Source: Streptomyces justiciae
Lineage (GTDB): Bacteria > Actinomycetota > Actinomycetes > Streptomycetales > Streptomycetaceae
Length of the DNA: 64,000 nucleotides
Reading direction: 5' to 3'
Assembly (NCBI RefSeq): GCF_015163075.1
Contig: NZ_JADDXU010000008.1
Coordinates: 248,001-312,000, forward strand
A program made the translations under genes and the position numbers. Shown in pieces: positions 62,101 through 64,000 of the stretch (positions within the stretch are counted from its first letter, which is position 1; every line of letters begins with the position of its first letter). Below the pieces are notes generated by a model, which made no database searches, was not told the DNA's origin, and saw nothing but the letters and a program-made list of their open reading frames with translations.

Positions 62101-62127
62101 TGTCACACCTTCCCTCCGCGCTCCGTC
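62101..62127 (+). promoter_or_regulatory. ECF41-type sigma-factor promoter
   Basis: TGTCACA (62101-62107), exactly 16 bp, then CGTC (62124-62127) matches the published ECF41 consensus TGTCACA-N16-CGTC without a mismatch. It lies 63 bp before an AhpD/CMD-type gene, the target class of ECF41 sigma factors. The sigma gene itself is not in the window. Confidence 0.8.
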
Positions 62128-62190
62128 AGTGCAGTGAAAGCGGCTCACAGCAGTGGGCGGCGGCTCACCACTTGTCTCAGGAGGCAGGAC

Positions 62191-62652
62191 ATGAAGGCTC
62201 GGATGACGAACCCCGCGTATGTGCTCCCCGGTGCGCTGAAGGGCATCGGCACGATCTTCCAGGCGGTCAACGACAGTGGGCTGCCGCAGGAGCTCGCGGA
62301 GATCGTGGGGTTGAGGGCGAGTCAGATCAACGGGTGCGGCGCGTGTGTGTACGGGCACGTCCACAACCTGCGGAAGGCGGGGACGAGCGAGGAGCGCATC
62401 GCGAGTGTCGTCGCGTGGCGTGAGGCGCCCTACTACAGCGACGCCGAGCGGGCGGCGCTGCAGCTGACCGAGGTGATGACGCGGCTCGCGGACCGTTCGC
62501 ACGAGTCGGTGCCGGACGAGCTGTGGGACGAGGTGGCGGACCACTTCGACGAGAAGGAGCTGTCCGGGCTGATCCTCGTCATCTCGCTGACGAACCTGTT
62601 CAACCGCATCAACACCACCATCAAGGAGCCGGCCGGCACCACCTGGGGCTGA
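62191..62652 (+). CDS. Carboxymuconolactone-decarboxylase/AhpD-like protein
   Basis: A 153-residue all-helical protein of the CMD/AhpD family. The redox motif 'INGCGACVYGHVHNLRKAG' has Cys49-x2-Cys52-x3-His56, as in alkylhydroperoxidase AhpD, which reduces peroxides. 'GLPQELAEIVGLRASQ' precedes it and 'LSGLILVISLTNLFNRINTT' ends it. ATG 62191 follows AGGAGG at 7 nt. The exact ECF41-type promoter upstream places it among the COE genes (CMD, oxidoreductase, epimerase) these sigma factors control. It stands alone between terminators. Confidence 0.92.
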   Translation: MKARMTNPAYVLPGALKGIGTIFQAVNDSGLPQELAEIVGLRASQINGCGACVYGHVHNLRKAGTSEERIASVVAWREAPYYSDAERAALQLTEVMTRLADRSHESVPDELWDEVADHFDEKELSGLILVISLTNLFNRINTTIKEPAGTTWG

Positions 62653-62654
62653 AC

Positions 62655-62676
62655 CCGCGGGCCTACGGGCCCGCGG
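62655..62676 (+). terminator. Terminator after the AhpD-like gene
   Basis: CCGCGGGCC (62655-62663) and GGCCCGCGG (62668-62676) form a perfect 9-bp stem with loop TACG. Confidence 0.8.
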
Positions 62677-62827
62677 TCACCGGTACGGGACACGGCCGTA
62701 CCCCCGCCCATCGGGGGACGGCCGTGACCTCTGTGCGGAGTGTCGCGTTATGCACTGTTCTGCCTGATACATCAAGATGTGCGCGAAATCATCATTTTGC
62801 GTCCTTTTGATGGAGAGGGGTTCCAGG

Positions 62828-63715
62828 ATGAGCGGCACACCTGTTTCGTCCCACGGCTTCGTGGTCGTACGGGGGCGCGGCTACCGTCCCGACCAGGTCG
62901 ACGCGTACGCCGCGGCGCTCTCGCAGGATCGTGACGCCTCCTGGGAGCGTGCCGCCCGTCTCACCGTGCTCGCCAAGGAGATGGAGGCGGAGCTGGAGGC
63001 GCTGCGCGGGACGGTCGCGCGGCTCGCGCCGCAGTCGTACGACACGCTCGGGGAGCGTGCGCGCCGGATCTTCCAGCTCGGCCAGGAGGAGGCGGCAGCC
63101 TTGCGCGACGGCGCGCGTCAGGAGGCGCAGCGCCTCGCGGAGGCGGCGCAGGAGCGCGCGAACGGCGTGCGCGACGCGGCACAGGCGCGCGCCGACGCCG
63201 TGCGCGCCGAGGCGGAGGAGCGCGCCCGCCAGCGCCTGCTCGCGGCGCGCGCCGAGGCCGACGAGATCCGTATCGCCGCCCGGCGCGAAGTGAAAGAGGG
63301 GCGCACGGAGGCGCTCGAGGCGTTGCGCGAAGTACGGCAGCGCACCACCGGCATGCTCGCCGAGCAGGCCAGGGAACACGCCGAGCGCTGGGCCGAGGCC
63401 GAGCGCGCGGAGACCGAGCGCGCCGCGGCGCTGGACGCGCTGCACGCCGAGCAGGTCGCCCGCGCGGAGGCCGCGCTGTCCGAGGCGAAGCAGGCGTTCG
63501 CCGACGCGGAGGCCGCCACCCGCCGCCGCCAGGAGGAGGCGCGGGCCCGGGCCGCCGAGATCCTCGCCGAGGCGCGGCTGCGGGAGGACCGCATCGCGCG
63601 CGAGACGGAGCGGGTGCTGCGCGAGCACGGGGAGCGCTGGGACGACGTACGCGCCCACATGGACCTCGTACGCAACAGCCTCACGACGCTGACGGGCCGG
63701 GCACCGGCGGAGTAG
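62828..63715 (+). CDS. DivIVA-like long coiled-coil protein
   Basis: A 295-residue protein that is nearly all coiled coil, rich in Ala, Arg and Glu. The N-terminal 'FVVVRGRGYRPDQVDAYAAA' resembles the DivIVA membrane-targeting segment. Streptomyces homologues are often labelled cellulose-binding protein, but the layout suggests a cytoskeletal or polar-growth scaffold like Scy or FilP. ATG 62828 follows GGAGAGGGG, and a frame open from 62777 is less likely. The leader (about 62745-62820) is AT-rich for this genome and probably holds the promoter, with ATCAAG and TTTTGAT forming a loose dyad. Confidence 0.85.
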   Translation: MSGTPVSSHGFVVVRGRGYRPDQVDAYAAALSQDRDASWERAARLTVLAKEMEAELEALRGTVARLAPQSYDTLGERARRIFQLGQEEAAALRDGARQEAQRLAEAAQERANGVRDAAQARADAVRAEAEERARQRLLAARAEADEIRIAARREVKEGRTEALEALREVRQRTTGMLAEQAREHAERWAEAERAETERAAALDALHAEQVARAEAALSEAKQAFADAEAATRRRQEEARARAAEILAEARLREDRIARETERVLREHGERWDDVRAHMDLVRNSLTTLTGRAPAE

Positions 63716-63797
63716 CCCCGACACCCCCGCGCCCCCGCGCCTCCCGAGCGACCGCCCACGCGTCCGCCACCGGGCCGGGGCCCCTCCGCGTCGCCGG

Positions 63798-64000
63798 TCA
63801 GCCCGTGAAGGACCCGGGGCCGAAGCGGCCCCACGCGACGACCACGGCCAGCAGGAGGTAGACCAGGTTCAGCGGTACGAAGGCCATCTCGCCCCGCCGG
63901 CCGTGGGTGATCATCGCGCCGATCATGAGCAGGGTCCAGCAGACGGCGGTCACCGGTACGAGTACCGGTGCGACGCCGACGGCCGCGGGAAGGATCAGGC
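63798..64000 (-). CDS. DoxX-like membrane protein, start beyond the window
   Basis: Only the last 66 codons are present; the frame stays open to the window edge. The sequence 'AAVGVAPVLVPVTAVCWTL' and 'LMIGAMITHGRRGEMAFVPL', then 'NLVYLLLAVVVAWGRFGPG', matches the C-terminal helices of DoxX-like (DoxX_2) proteins, small four-helix membrane proteins of unclear function. It is convergent with the DivIVA-like gene, with 82 bp between. Confidence 0.8.
   Translation of the reverse strand, partial: LILPAAVGVAPVLVPVTAVCWTLLMIGAMITHGRRGEMAFVPLNLVYLLLAVVVAWGRFGPGSFTG

Overview
This window is about 64 kb of high-GC chromosomal DNA from a Streptomyces-type actinomycete. The evidence is very high G+C, many GTG starts, short ATGA/GTGA gene overlaps, and a gene set typical of the genus: an SsgA-like cell-division protein, protein O-mannosyltransferase, a resuscitation-promoting factor, an LAETG sortase substrate, a galTEK operon and a tam/tamR pair. 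As far as I remember, the gene order follows the conserved core of the S. coelicolor chromosome (ssgE, two penicillin-binding proteins, pmt, rsmI, rpf, rsmA, ispE, gal, tam, desaturase, ppc, rplY, pth, prs, glmU). I see no prophage, insertion sequence, CRISPR array or biosynthetic cluster.

Layout. 1-6.4 kb: the end of an MMPL exporter, small metabolic genes, a DMT transporter, and a membrane-anchored TIR protein whose TIR domain is interrupted by thirteen hexapeptide repeats. 6.4-11.6 kb: a serine hydrolase, the ohr/ohrR peroxide-defence pair, and an ECF nickel/cobalt importer (nikMN-nikQ-nikO) preceded by a Nur-box-like dyad. 11.6-24 kb: cell envelope and RNA maintenance (ssgE, two tandem PBPs, pmt, rsmI, tatD, rpf, rsmA, ispE, an MHYT sensor). 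24-34 kb: an orphan NIT-type histidine-kinase-like protein, a Tat-exported amidase, an ABC-F ATPase, two paralogous Pro/Gln-rich beta-propeller membrane proteins, and an orphan response regulator that has lost its phosphoacceptor Asp.

34-45 kb: a sodium:solute symporter divergent from galTEK, a frameshifted small gene, a GNAT acetyltransferase, a second atypical response regulator, tamR/tam with a strong palindromic operator, VOC and CsbD-like genes, and a TetR-desaturase operon with two operator-like palindromes. 45-54 kb: housekeeping genes (ppc, an LAETG surface protein, pth, rplY, prs, glmU, tRNA-Gln). 54-64 kb: a HTH-LAGLIDADG protein, an orphan sensor kinase, a toxin/immunity-like cluster, an AhpD-like protein with an exact ECF41-type promoter, a DivIVA-like coiled-coil protein, and the end of a DoxX-like gene.

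The most unusual region is 56.4-62.0 kb. Three toxin-type catalytic domains (YwqJ-like deaminase, WHH-type HNH nuclease, second nucleic-acid-deaminase-like domain) each lie beside or fused to a different SUKH-type immunity domain (SUKH-3, SMI1/KNR4, SUKH-4). The last protein joins an Imm35-like head to the deaminase-SUKH-4 tail through about 600 residues of collagen-like Gly/Pro/Ala sequence. A second theme is short tandem repeats of 18 or 24 bp that keep the reading frame, in the TIR domain, at the nikQ/nikO overlap, in the rsmA tail at the ispE start, and in the YwqJ protein. Domain assignments are from motif recognition by eye, and no database search was run.
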